The position numbers and the translations under genes were made by a program. From Lunularia cruciata (Eukaryota; Streptophyta; Marchantiopsida; Lunulariales; Lunulariaceae): 64,000 nt of DNA. The number at the start of each line of letters is the position of its first letter. Position 1 is the stretch's first letter. Positions 12,979-25,734 of the stretch are shown here, piece after piece. The notes beneath the pieces were generated by a model, which saw only the letters and a program-made list of their open reading frames with translations, was not told the origin of the DNA and searched no databases. Location: contig OX419756.1 of the NCBI GenBank assembly GCA_948567375.1, positions 26,824,552-26,888,551 of the forward strand, given 5' to 3'.

Positions 12979-13102
12979 CAAGCTATCAAATAGTAAAATA
13001 GTACAAAATTTAAAACTTGTATCAAGATAAATAAATCAAACAAGCTATCAAATAGTAAAATAGTACAAAATTTAAAACTTGTATCAAGATAAATAAATCA
13101 AA
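12979..13102. repeat. Exact tandem duplication of a 62-bp unit
   Basis: The unit starting CAAGCTATCAAATAGTAAAA occupies 12979-13040 and again 13041-13102 with no difference that I can see. Identity in a decayed neighbourhood implies a very recent duplication, or an assembly artefact. Confidence 0.92.
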
Positions 13103-13950
13103 CGAAACAAAAACTCCATGCACGCCCGGAATCAACATCCTCCGCTCAATGCAACTCTCATACTTCTCAATGTGTCATATTGAAATGAATTCAAATAATA
13201 TCACTTTCTACCCATGACCAGACTATTTAAGTATTATCCGCTGAACGAAAATGAATGCAAGAGAGTTCTGTTTTGAGTCATAGAGACTACAATGCTAGTT
13301 GGATGCCCATGCGAATCTCATGGATTTATCGAACAAAAGATTTTCTCAATCCCAATATGAATATTGTATTATTTAAATAAATATTGAGTGGCTGGGGTAT
13401 ATTCTATAACCTTTTGTTTGCCTAATCAGTCACTATTTTATGGACTTCGCTGAATCGCAGTTTATCTCTATGTCCATTCTATAATTTGTACTTTCTTTTG
13501 TAAACCTTTATCATCGGGTTAATATTAAACTCCATTTGAAAAATTACATTGTATGCAAGATATTGAAGGTGGAAATTTGATTGTCGATGGTGGAAAATGT
13601 GTTTTCCAAAAAACCTTCATTAACTCTGGTGAAGGTCTATTCTGGCTCTAAACCTTTCTCCTCAGCAGAATATATTCATTTCCATAGATGCATAGGTGGA
13701 TACGTATGTTGATTTTACTACTTACTTCAAGTAGAAACTATCATCCTTGGATGGTAGTATCTTTAAAAACATTATCTTTTTAGTTGAATATATCTAATTG
13801 GCTTATCTTGTATAGAATACGCTGGATTTAAATTTCTTTAGATTTATGTTTAACTTAAAAGATAGATTATAGTTGTTTTATATACTTAAAGTAATGAGTA
13901 CTATTCTCCAATGATATCTATTATACGAATGCTCTACAAAGTGGAACTGG

Positions 13951-13980
13951 TCTACTCTACTCTACTCTGCTCTGCTCTAT
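13951..13980. repeat. TCTAC/TCTGC pentanucleotide repeat
   Basis: About six tandem pentamers, first TCTAC type and then TCTGC type. Confidence 0.7.
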
Positions 13981-16900
13981 TTAGTCCATGGTAAAGCATA
14001 CTTCATTTGAGGAGTTAAAATTAGGATTTTAACTCGAGCTTTTTACTTTTTGACTCTAACTTTTAACCCTTTGACGTGTGGAGAACTGAGTATCCGTAGA
14101 TAAACATTCAACTTTGTGCTGAAGACGCTGATCACAAAGGGAGGACAAGGAACTCGGACTTTCGAAGCTCCCGTTTCAACTGACAGTTGAAACATGCTGG
14201 TGTAAGCATGCGGCATTGGTTGACGGGGAAGCCACGTAAGATAGCCACTTTACTAACCGAGTGACTGCGATCCGGTAAAGGTTTTATAAAGGATCTGTCC
14301 ACGTGTCCAGTCCACTTATCCATGCAAGTTGAGGGACCCGAGGAAATTGAGAGTTCACAGAGTGACCTCTTGTAACACACAGCGGGTAACATGAACTGCT
14401 TGCTAGATATAAATCGCTTATCACATGCAAATGAAATTGTTGAAAATAATGGACTGATGATGGTTCCATTCCTGGAAGCATGTACTTAAAGAATTTAGTT
14501 TGTCGATAGCAGTCTTGAAAAAGAATGTGCCAGGTTATTGAGAATGTGCTTGCCTGAGTTTTGAAGTTTAATTTAGACTCACGTGCTATTTGAAACCTAG
14601 CCGTATGCAGAGAAGTCAGTTGACTGGAATCTTAGAATGGATCTGACAGTTTTCAGCCAGACACACTGATTCTCCCGACAGAAGATGAATAGTTTTGTCT
14701 ATTACACAGAGAAAGCCCACGCTAGTGTTTCTCAAGGATTGCAACCATTAGTTATTGTCACTGCTCGGAATACAAGTTTTAGCCTTAGTTCTATTGGTTC
14801 TACAACTTCTGGTGCGGAGATCTTAGATTCTGATCACGACTGTGAGTAAGATTGCTGATCCAAGATGGTTTTATGATTACGTTCTGCTTCATAATTTTTG
14901 AATTTGATATCTGCATCATCTCTGTATCATTTGATGTTAGAACAGAGAAAGCAGTTTCCGTTCAAATTAGAAGAACCATATATGGCCAGACCACACCCAA
15001 CAGCCCACTGTTGAGATGATCAACAAGCAAGAGACTGCACAGCGAGACCTTCTCTACCTGTGTAATATAAGAAGCTTTCTCTTTTATCCTGAAGAATGTT
15101 GCGTTCCAGATCATCGTTGCCAATTCAACTTTGCGGGTACATTGCCTTTAGATGTAACTATCTTCTAGGTAACAGAAGGAGAATGTATGTAAGATGACTT
15201 CTGTGAAGTGTAACTTGATATCAGTGTAAAACTTGCAACGATCGAACGAGACCGTTAAAAGAAAGTAGTCTCCAGATACTCGAGAAATGTCTTGTTTCAC
15301 GGTGATCACCATGAACCTTCGTGCATTGTACTGATGCTCGAAATTTACAGGATATAGTCACTTGCTTCACAGTGCTGTACTCCTGGTCAGAGGATTGGGC
15401 ACCAATTACATCATGTGGACCTTGATTACGATAGTACATGTTCCGTGTGACACTATACGATAGGACGTTCCGTGCTGTTTGAGATGAATACAAGCATGAA
15501 TCGTAGAGTGAAAGACAAAAAGTTTGATCTGGAGTTGAACGTAGATTGTACGCTTTATCTTTAGAAGTACCTGCGGTCATGGATTACTGCAATTCACCGA
15601 AATCACTTTTTGAGTGATACTAATCTGTTCAGCAATACTAGTAACTGCATGTCTATAGATCCCTGTCCGAATGTTTGGCGAACTGCATACAAGACTCAAC
15701 TTTCAAGTTCGCTCAGTTGTCAGGATAGACTCTACTCTTATATGAACATGTGTCGACCTGGTCTCTTATATTAACGAGAAGTACTTTCGTGTGGCTTTCG
15801 GCAACAAGATAGATTCCACAAAGAATACTCTGTCTACGAGTCTTCAGGACTCGTGGACCGAGCTATTCTCCTACTGCTACTTATAAAGCTCGTTCCAGAA
15901 ATGCGAAACTATTCTTCCTCACATGCTAGTAAATTCTGAAGCCCTCATTTTGACAAATGGCGTCTAGCAGAGCATTTGAAAGCCTCATACATAAAGTGTT
16001 CAGGTTTTTTTACAGGATTTAGTCTCCCGTGCCGCATTGGCCACATATCCAAACTGGAACGTCTGGGACACTCATTACCAGCTTCAAATCTAGAGGAAAA
16101 CCTGCAATCTCGTCAGTCAGTTCCTGTCCTATTGAAGGGCTAGTAAAGACCAGTCTAAGCTTCAACCTCCACGTCAGACAGAAGTCACGCACATGTTTCG
16201 CTTTACGATAAGATTCGGGTGAGAAAGGGTATCCCGAGTCATGGCAGCAACACTGTTCGTGATGATTGAGGAATTCTGCTGTTTTATTCACATATAAATT
16301 ATCGATTAAACTGGTGGATGCTGGCAGCCCGCGTGGCTTCCTTTAGTTGGGTAGAGCAACTGTACCTACCGCGGAATGTGTGCATGCGGGAAATTCGCCG
16401 ACTGAACGCGTATAATTGTGAGAGTGATCGAGGAGTTAGTTTTTGGGTATCTATACGAGCGGACAGATGTAGCGGTCGACAACATATATCGTTATCTGTA
16501 GCAATTTGGCACAGAGTGTTCACTGTTGTACTGGCATGGATGCCGAGGACTTCTTTGATGGTAGCAAATTAGTTTGAACATATAGCAGTTTGGAAGTGAA
16601 CGATCCGTGACAGGACTTCTATAATATACATAAAGTATGGATTGATGGACTTTAGAAGTTTTACTAACCGATGGTGATTATCTGTAATTTCCGAGCAGAA
16701 GTAATCTGTCCCATATTAGTATCTTCAGGTGTCTATCTCATGACTTGGTAAAGAGTCAAGGAGCTGTTCGAAGTAATCGTTGGAGTCAGGTGAGTGTTTA
16801 TAACATGCGACCCAGTAGTCCGTACCTTCAACTCGTGTTCGCGGACTTGATAGCAATGCTGAAGAAGTAGCATCTTGGATTTGATGTCCTGGTAATGGTC

Positions 16901-17780
16901 AATCACTTAAGAGTTCAGTAGAGAACGCAAGATTGGCAGAATATTCTCCTCATCTACTGTCTTGCTGGTCGATTACTCGATATCTTGAGGATGATATCAT
17001 CATGTTGAAGAGAAGGAATTTCGTGTCTGTACGTTTTGTTCATACTTCTATCTGAATTCCATTTGGACGTGATTCGAACTCAGTAGTCTTCCCACAAATA
17101 AGGACGTTCAGGCAAATAAAACGCTCATGACAATGAAGTGTCGGGCAGATTTTCATGGATCTCAGTGCTTGTTATGCTCTGTAACCTGTCACACCTGTTT
17201 CGTAACTTCTCATGATTAATGGTGACGGATTATGTTCCAATTTTATAAAGTTCCGTCGAAAACTCATGTGACTGTTAACATGAGTGTACGTTTAGATTTA
17301 GTCGACAGTGCACATGCTCCCCTCGTATGCGTATATGAAGAAGTTACCGTGGACGATCGCTATCTGGTTTGCTGCAAGCAAAACCGGCCATTATTAGGAA
17401 GATAAAGGTGTGAAGAGGTTAGAACCTTGAGAACTAGTATGATAATATCTACGACAATTGTCGACGGATTGATTGTCAGTATAAAAGGAACGTAATCAGT
17501 TTCTCCGCGTTCAGAGTGTATGTTATCTGACAAAACATGGACGTAGACAACTTTCTGTGTAGAAGGAACCCCAAGTCCAAGACAAAGATCCCCAGACTTG
17601 AAGCCTAATTGGTAACACTAACTCCTCGTGATGGAGATCAGTCGAAACTGGTATCTTTAATAAGTTTCTGTACTTTGTTGATACTGTTGATTAGTTTGTC
17701 ATACCGTTATAACAAGCCATGAATTCAAGACAATCACTGAATTTGAGTCTCTGGATAGCTAGCATCTGTAACAGCTTCAT

Positions 17781-18057
17781 ACTATGAGTGCACTAGGACG
17801 TCCTCAAGAGATGTTCTCAGAGACTGCTATTCAATTATAACCAGTTTTTGCTCAATGGTACAAAATACTCATGCCTTAGCACCAAATTTGACTGCACCTA
17901 ATGCTTCAGCGAGTACTAGTTTAACATGGGGTGGTGGTGACATAATAGCAGTAGGCAGTAAAGTCGCTTTATTATCAATTCCATTGGGAACAGCAGACTT
18001 TTTAGTACATCATATTCATGCATTTACAATTCATGTAACTGTTTTAATTTTATTATA
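17781..18057 (+). pseudogene. psaA: Nuclear plastid DNA insert: psaA fragment
   Basis: This stretch encodes part of photosystem I P700 apoprotein A1. In the first part the frame reads TMSALGRPQ and then TAIQL followed by a stop codon (TAA at 17838, where psaA has a glutamine) and FAQW. A one-base deletion at about 17858 shifts the frame. After it the match continues as [37 protein letters not shown] and LILL, then ends in TAATAG at about 18057. Changes such as Gly to Ser and Pro to Ser in the second part are C-to-T/G-to-A type, common in methylated organelle inserts. The codons are AT-rich, as in plastid genes. It cannot make PsaA. Left and right edges are approximate. Confidence 0.93.
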
Positions 18058-20965
18058 ATAGGAGTCGGACAATAACAACTTGATACAGCATCCATCCCGA
18101 AACAATCTCCTACCTTATGGGTGAAAATTCAAGCGAAATGCATCAGATCCACTACAGGGAGACATACTTGTCAGTGGATGCAATGGTAGAAGTATTCACT
18201 CAAAATATTAGACAGCGGTTCACTTTCCTACTCTTGGTATCGATTTCTTATATCTCAGAGATCTTGAGCAGAAGGTAACTTTCTTAAGCAAACAACATTT
18301 ACAGGATAATATTTACAAGAATATTTTCTGTGAGATTTTCTGTAATTCTCCATCCCATGATCTATCAAGACTCATAATTTCTTCACTGATCCAAGACCTT
18401 ATGGGTACATGAAACTCGACTAGTATATCATTGATGTCAACAGTGTTAGTATTTTCAATACAGACAGGATCAAAAGTATAACCAAACAGTACTTTGTTCA
18501 ACTATAGATTGTCTGCACTGAACTATCGATTTCATTTTTAAACTACCACACTGACTTCATATTTCTCATATATTATTAGTATAACTTTGTTTTTTTTATC
18601 GGCTTATCAAATATTCCATCACGGCTTGCTTTTTTGTTCCATTTATTGTTAGTGAGATCTAATCCTTCAAATTTAGAAGCTATCTTGAAACTTCAGTGTC
18701 ACTAATTACAACTAAAAGCGAAAAAGGAAAAAAGACGAACAACTCTATATGTGAACAACTCTATATTCGCTTATTTGATCCTATATGTATAGGTTCTCAT
18801 ATTGATTAAAGAGCACCCTCCATTAATATTTTATAATCTTATTATATAATTAAAAAAAACTTTTTTTTACTATCAAAGTCCTGTAGGCCTGATTAGATAT
18901 AGCTTGATTAGCCTATACCTAATCGCCCCAGAGCAAGTTTAAAGACTGATTGAGTATGTTTATCATGCATACTCACTTCAAAGTCTGAACATTTATCTAC
19001 CCAGTCACATTTCATATACATCGTAATTTCATGTTCCATAAATCGGTTACATATTGTATGTATAGATAGTTATGTTATATAGATGCACTTTGAAAATCAA
19101 CGGCCCTAAGATGACTAATATGTAGCCTTATTCATTATAAATATTCATAGCATAATGCGCTTCTCACTCGGGCACTGGGCTGTACAGGCTGAGCAAGCTT
19201 GTTAGATGATAAGAATAGAACTTCAATGTATGTCTAATGATTTGATGTTGAGCATACTTATGTGTCAAACTTTTCAAAAGTTTCTCCTTTATGGCTTAGG
19301 TTTGTTGTGGTTAATATGTTTCAGCTCTCTTTCATTACATTCTTATATTCACTATCTCCATATCGAATTTACAGGAACTTTTTTGGCGTGATAAAGATCA
19401 GATTAAAACTCTGTTTGTCTGTGTAGGCTAAAATTAACTATCTTACACTATTTGAATATCTCCGCATAGCTTGGGGTAAATGTTGAACCATTTTGAATTT
19501 CTTTTTGGCACATTCAGTGTCAAATTCTATAACAGGATGTGCACATCAACATGGATTCTATCGAACTCGTGTTCATAACAAGAAAATTTATTAACAACGC
19601 TCTCGAACCGTGATGAAATGCAAGCTGGAGATTAGATTACAGACTAAGAACTGAAGTCGTGTGGATAACTCTACTAACATTCTAGCCAATTGCACAGAAT
19701 GTACGACCCATCTATCCGCAACTTACAGCACGGCAGCACTCACCTCAGCCACTGCTATATAGTAGACACTGACTCATTATTGATTGACTGACTTTGCTCT
19801 ATAATATAGTAGACACTGACCGACTTTGGTAGCTCACAGAGTTTAGAATCGAGTAAATTGGAATCCTTACAAAACATGTACCCACAACCTGTCAATCAGA
19901 GGTTCTTCTTCACACTAGATTCATGTGAGCTCTCCAACCTCGACTCCAGAGTGGAGCCGTGGAGAGGGGCCAGGTGGACAACCTGCCTGCCAAGCGTTAC
20001 GGCCATCGGGCCACGCGGCCCTGCGAGTGTGGTGAACCTGGGGATTTGAAAAGACCAACAACAACAACTCCTTCCCCAACGGCGTGCGTAGAGGCGCTGG
20101 GTTTGCGCTGGGTTTGTGATCAATTAATAAATCAGTCGATCGATTAGCATTATCCATCTCGTTTGTTGCGGTTTGTTCTCCTGGAGCACTTTAGATTAAA
20201 TCAGCTTGTCTGCCTGCGGAGAGAACCGCGTTGGGTCGCGGATCCGGATCGGCAGCATCACCTACTTGAACAATGATTGGGTAGCTCAGCCAGAGGTGAG
20301 GCGAACCCAACAAGCCGATCCGCACAAACCCTAGAGGAGGGGAGGATGTAGATCTATCTAGCTGGAAGCCAGATTGACACAAAACTTCTGTTCTGAACTC
20401 AAGCATGATAAGCCAAGTGCAGATTATTCCCGCTATAGTAGTGAGAGTGCGATAGTGCAAGTGTGAGTCGATGTATATGTTGTCGCGATTGGAACGTATG
20501 AACGCAACAACCCTTACTATTAGTCTATTTACCCTTTGTCGGTCTTTATCGGCGTACAGATTTGTCACTCCACGCGCTTAACTTACTTGTACCTACGACG
20601 TCTTCGGCATGCGCAAACCCTAGGCGGTGGTAGGCATTCTATCAACCCACCATATCTTTGTAATAGCCCGTTACTTTCTCACTCGGCGAAACTCGAATGA
20701 TAAATTTGGCATAGATCACTGCATTGCACGGGCGGGCGACCTGGCAACTTTCCTTATAATTGCCGGGCTCTTCTCGAATTGGGTTTGCGGTTGCACTTGA
20801 ACCGACCGAGGTGACGAACTGGGTTCCTAATGTCTTGAATTTAGATTAGTCCTATAAACGCCTCGAGGGACGTGCATGGTGAGGTTCTCCCCTCGTGAAG
20901 TCCAGCTCAATTGTTAATTGCGGACATCCGGGCGAGTATAGGAAGAAGAAATCAGGTTCAGTACC

Positions 20966-21838
20966 ATGGCTCGAAAAGGAAGTGGGCTACATATGGAGAT
21001 GGGGAACACGGGAGATGAGGAAGACGACGCCCCTACAGTTATGGAAGTCGTAGAGAAGGAAGAGACTCCCGGTGGTATTCCATGGAGGACGAGCAGGCGC
21101 TTGCAAGAAGCGACGCTGAGGATTTTTCAGGGCCGGTGTGTAAAATTCATTCTTGTGAATTTTGGTGTGTTTCCTCTTTCACTCGTGAGTTGTTCCATCT
21201 GGCGATCTGAAGTTTATGGTATCCGTTGCTTTAAGGTGAGCTGTTCCACCAGGAGAGGAGCTATCATGATGTCCCGCGTGTTTGATTATTGATGACGAAT
21301 ATTTGATTGCAGAGACGCGAGCCCCGCAAATATGAACATGCTCATCAAGAAAGAAAAATCATCCCCAGTACAGTCGTGCACGCGCCCACTGAAAAGGAGG
21401 TCGCCTTCTTTGGAGCCAGAGAAAAATCTTGGGTGCGAGGCTTCCACCAGCGGAGAAATTGAGGGTGAGGAAGAGAAGAAATCTGCTGTGGATGCTGAAT
21501 CTAATGGAAAGAGGAGAAAGCATAAGAAGGTTACCTTTGGTACCCCTCTATGCATCTTCATAGGTACATCGTCGTCAGACACACCCAGTGACTCGAGTCC
21601 TGAAAGAATCTTGAATCCCTACTTGACTAAGAGTCGACCACCGCCGAGCCTGGAACACTCAACACGGTGGAAGCAGCCAATGTCCTGTTTCGATCTTCTT
21701 TGCAATAAGATCGGTCCAAAGGGTTGGAGATGCTACAGAGCCTGTGAATTTGGAGAGCTTTTCTGCACCTTCCATCGGAACAAAATAACGAGGAATCCAC
21801 CCACGCGCTCCTCGGCTATAGTACCAGTTTGCTCTTAG
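20966..21838 (+). CDS. WRC-finger protein with RVxF-like motif (WRC paralog 3)
   Basis: Two exons: 20966-21135 and 21313-21838. The 177-bp intron starts GTGTGT, ends TTGATTGCAG, and is in phase 2, splitting the same arginine codon as in paralog 1. The product is 231 aa. Parts: acidic N-terminus; box PWRTSRRLQEATLRIFQ (39-55); a charged linker; the basic stretch GKRRKHK leading into KVTF (129-132), then GTPL; MSCFDLLCNKIGPKGWRCYR beginning the WRC finger (Cys187, Cys197, Cys208, His211); tail RSSAIVPVCS. The box, the RVxF-like motif, the finger and the tail keep their order in all three paralogs, while the linkers do not align. WRC fingers bind zinc and occur in plant nuclear proteins; RVxF motifs dock protein phosphatase 1. 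The combined function is inference only. Confidence 0.87.
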
Positions 21839-23141
21839 AGGAAGATCTTTAGTGGGTAGATCCATTTATTGTACAGCATACACAGCGGAATACCTACTCA
21901 AATCAACAAGTTCAGGTTTATGCGCCGGAGCCATGAAGCTATCACAATCTCACGTGAAAGCTTTTGAGAAACAAAAGATAGGTAGACGTTCTAGATCTTG
22001 TATTCGGTTTGTACCCTCGTCCGCAATTCGGATATATAAGGGATATTTGTGGAAGAATGGAATTCAAATATCGAAATCATAGTTGCATTTAATTTCAAAT
22101 TTTGTCAAAAGACTGCCGTCGTTGACATCTCCCCTATCACGATGTTGCATGAGTGACATACTTCAATGTCTTGGAACAAAAATGGCAAAATCAGACCTTC
22201 CGGGTTTCTTTTCAAACGCAGCTCTATTCTTCGCGAGGAGAAAAGAGTAACCCAGAGACACTTTACGATCAGTGAAAGGAGAAATTGTCTCTAGTGGTGT
22301 GCTAAGATAGCACTTTGTGTTATTCGACTGTAGGAACAGTACCTACAATAGTTATTGTGCCCACGAGTGAACCTAAAGAGAAAGCAACTCATGGGGAACG
22401 TAAGCGATTCTTGCCCTTGGCCTCAGTTCCCCCTTCTCTCTGCGCTACCAGTGTTCTGCATGCGGTATCCTCACGTCGTCCATACAGCTCCGGCCTCTAT
22501 TCATTCCAGCCCATCGGTCATGAGAAAATTGTGCGGTTCAGACATGCTGCTGCTTGTAGGTATACTTTTCGTTGATCTCCGAAGCTACTACTATAGCGTA
22601 AATTTTATCGTTAATTTCCAGATCTCCGTGTCCTGTCAGAGGGAAACAATGTCTACCGGTTAAAAGGTCTTAGTTCAATCTCTTAGTCTAATAGTTCAAT
22701 TTCCCGAAGAGGATCCAAATATTAACATCGGTCTTGTACTTCTGTCCATAAATTATACTTGTTTGGCAGTGTGTGTAATTCGTTGCACTTCTGTTCTTTT
22801 TGTGATAGTGTGCAAAATAACACCAGCATTGTCTGGAAGGTGGAGCATATAGCTCGGATGAGATCATCCTCTCTGGCAGTCTTTAGTCTGTCTGCTTGTC
22901 AAGTCTCTTGAAAGTAGTAGACTCTTAGACCACGAATTTCCCACTTAACTTCCCATTATACCGAAATACCGTATAAACGAGTAATCTGATGTACCTTGTC
23001 AAATCTACTCTGGCAGTCTTCGTGGCTGGTTTAGAACTCACTTTCAAGTAATAGACTCAAGTTGTTAGTTTCCACGACCTTTTATGAGCTTTTACTATTG
23101 ATGATACGATGTGAATTAGCCATCAAATTTCTGCAATATAG

Positions 23142-23310
23142 CCTGTCAATCGACCTTGATAGTTTTCTAATCTGGTAGGCAAGTCTCCCAGTAAACCCCG
23201 TTAATCGACCTTGGCAGTTTTCTAATCCGGTAGGTAATTCTCTCAATAAACCCTGTCAATCGACCTTGGCAATTTTCTCATCTGCTAGGCAATTCTCTGA
23301 ATAGACTCTT
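23142..23310. repeat. 55-bp minisatellite, three copies
   Basis: Units start at about 23142, 23197 and 23252, each with TCAATCGACCTTG (or TTAATCGACC), AGTTTTCTAATC and GGTAGG(C/T)AA. Copies differ at several positions. A further partial hit, CCTGTCAATCGAC, lies at 23347. Confidence 0.85.
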
Positions 23311-23470
23311 CTGTAAGTCTTTAGTTCCCACAAGCTTTCTAAATCCTGTCAATCGACAAGCTCCTTGTAGATACAATCAGAAATCGTAATGTAAACGTAA
23401 TATAAACGTAAAGAATCGTAAAGAAAGCTACTTAATTTCTGCAATTAACCTTGTCCCAGTCATCTCACAC

Positions 23471-23760
23471 ATGAAATTGAGAACAATACTGCAATAAAAA
23501 GTTCTCAACAGAGCATGCTATACCTGACTTATGGATACTGTGGTGGATACCTTATAAAAACCAAGAAATTGCGTCATCGGAGCATTTTATGAAATTGAGA
23601 GCAATACTGCAACAATCAGTTCTCATCAGAACGTGCTATACATCCCATACCTGTTATGGGTACTGTGGTTGATGCATTGGAGAAGAAAGAAACCGCATTA
23701 TCAGAGCATGTTATGCCTGCATCGTCAATGCCATGGTTGATGCCTTGTGGAGAGATAGAA
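23471..23760. repeat. ~117-bp tandem repeat, 2-3 diverged copies
   Basis: ATGAAATTGAGAACAATACT at 23471 recurs as ATGAAATTGAGAGCAATACT at 23588. Both are followed by a TACTGTGGT(T/G)GAT block and then a CAGAGCATG-type block. A third, shorter part follows to about 23760. Confidence 0.8.
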
Positions 23761-24660
23761 ATTGCGGGATATCATGTAGAAAGAGAGGCAGAACTTGCAT
23801 TTTAAGAATCCTTGATGATTGATTGGTATATATAGAGAGCATGAGAGAACTTGCTGCGATATTCGTATTATAATTTCTCTGAACTTTTTTTATTATAATC
23901 TTACATTTTAAATATTATAGTTCTCAATGTCCGGTAGCAATTTTATTACAGCGGTTCTAGTTAGAGTGCAGTCAAATTATGAATATATCGAATTGAATAA
24001 TTATCTTGTAGTTTATATTAACAATGATCATAAATTTTTATAAGGTTTATTTCAAAATAAAATTATTATCTTAAAATAAATAAATTATATTTAATTTTTT
24101 TAATAAATTTTTTCGTTGAGTTATGTAATAATATATTTTAATATATATTTTCTAAGGAATGATATATATTTGTTAATAAATTTCTTATGAATGGTAGATC
24201 TTAGAAATATATACAAAAAATTTATGATATGTTAAAATATCAATAAAAATATTCTTCTAACTAATTTTTACTGATAATTTAATGACTAATTTTTAAATTT
24301 CCGCGGCTCTATTGTGAGATTCTAAACTTTCTGCTGATACGTTATTCTATATGTCTTATAGATACAAAACTCATTGAAAAAATGTGAGCATTTTTAATTT
24401 ATAAGAGTGCAGAGAATTATTCATAAATTTAAATTTTAAATTGCAGTTTATTCCATAATGATAATTCAAAATCATTTTACAATTTATTAATCTACAACAT
24501 AGCTATCAAATTTATTAGAATAATGTATTTTAAAATTATAATGAACAATAAAATATAAAGTCCAAAAAACCTAAAAGGTAAAAAGACTCAAAATACAATA
24601 TAAATCATATGAAATGTCAGCCTAAGGCATCTGACCAATATGTAACAAACTAATCCGATG

Positions 24661-24905
24661 TAGACTAATCTCGGTCATGGAGGATTTACTTCTTTTAAAC
24701 TCATGTATAATTCTATTTACAAAAAATAATATAATTTATAAATATATATAAATACTTTGGTGCAACTAAAAAAGAATAATGAAGGTAAGTTGAGCTCATG
24801 TAAGATTTACTCTTTTGATACTCATGTATAACTCCATTTACAAAAAATAATATAAGTTATAACAATATATAATGAATTTGGTACAAGTGAAAGAGAATGA
24901 TGAAG
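24661..24905. repeat. ~121-bp direct duplication
   Basis: Sequence with ACTCATGTATAA, TTTACAAAAAATAATATAA and GAATAATGAAGGTAAGT recurs 121 bp later in slightly changed form (ACTCATGTATAACTCC, same A-rich block, GAATGATGAAGGTAAGT). The second copy runs into the hairpin at 24908. Confidence 0.82.
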
Positions 24906-24907
24906 GT

Positions 24908-24968
24908 AAGTATATTTCTCCTTGATGGTAATAAATGATATTAAGTACCATAAAGGAGAAATATACTT
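24908..24968. repeat. 23-bp inverted repeat, one mismatch, 15-nt loop
   Basis: Arms 24908-24930 and 24946-24968 pair over 23 bp with one mismatch. The outer 16 bp (AAGTATATTTCTCCTT) are perfect. The arm size matches that of the hairpin at 8996-9051, but the sequences are unrelated. Confidence 0.88.
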
Positions 24969-25705
24969 CAAGAATTTGTTAAAATTTCATAGGTTTTGAT
25001 ACCAATTTGAAATAGAAATAGTTAAGAATTTTTTTAAATAAAATAATTCTTGCATATTCACTTCAAACCTTTTTTCCCTTAGATTATATGGATTCATTAT
25101 ATACAACAGTAAAATTTTAATCTTATTTGAATATAATGTATCTGCCAAGTATTTTATGGTTGAATTAATACGACTTCACTAAGTAACTAAAGTGTGTTTG
25201 ATGATTCACAAATTGAAGTTTAAAGTAATATCTTCCAAATAAGTATAAAACCAAAGGCTGATGGGTCAACATTGATATATCTAACACTGAGTTTTTGAAT
25301 CTTTATTTGCAACATCATTAAATATTATAAAATTATCGATAAGATATTTGTGAATCTAAGTATATTTTTTCCTTATATCAATTCTATTGGATCAAAAGTT
25401 TCCTTTGGATTGTCTTTCCATCATCATTATAAGGCTAAATATTCACTATTTTGTAATCTAAAATAGCTCTCAACTAGATCAATTCTTGTTAATATAAAAT
25501 GTCATACAAACATATCTTATACAAATTTATCAAACTCACAAACATGGTGACAACATTTTTATGGCTGTATAATTGCTTGAAGGCAATAATTTTAGTTTGG
25601 AATTGATTTGGTTAGAGTAAAGTTCTTGCCTTTTTACACCAAGATGAGCATTACTCCTTCTTGTTATGAAAGCTACTTAGCTCACCATTAGACTTAACAT
25701 TCACG

Positions 25706-25734
25706 AACTCTTCATCTTGAGAAGATGAAGAGTT
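25706..25734. repeat. Perfect 13-bp inverted repeat, 3-nt loop
   Basis: Arm AACTCTTCATCTT, loop GAG, then the exact reverse complement. Confidence 0.85.

Larger units (their letters stand above)
8100..13900. other. AT-rich gene-free block 1
   Basis: The base composition shifts strongly to A and T, with simple repeats (AT run near 8,630; TTAAA-type run near 9,595-9,620), stops in all frames, and no open frame of note. It contains a 23-bp hairpin (8996-9051), a diverged duplication (11101-11672) and an exact 62-bp tandem duplication (12979-13102). It looks like long-decayed repeat DNA; no transposon protein could be read. The right edge is gradual, between about 13,100 and 14,000. Confidence 0.7.
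13900..20965. other. Gene-free stretch with plastid insert
   Basis: Composition is near that of the gene regions, but no gene could be read. Open frames are short and without motifs. The only identified content is the decayed psaA fragment (about 17781-18057) and a small direct repeat containing TAGTAGACACTGAC near 19,758 and 19,806. The last kilobase is relatively GC-rich and probably contains promoter or 5' untranslated sequence of the WRC gene starting at 20966. Confidence 0.55.
21839..23870. other. Gene-free stretch with minisatellites
   Basis: No gene is supported. The first few hundred bases probably hold the 3' untranslated region of the WRC gene ending at 21838. Two tandem repeats lie near the right edge (23142-23310 and 23471-23760). 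AT-rich sequence starts rather sharply at about 23,880. Confidence 0.5.
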
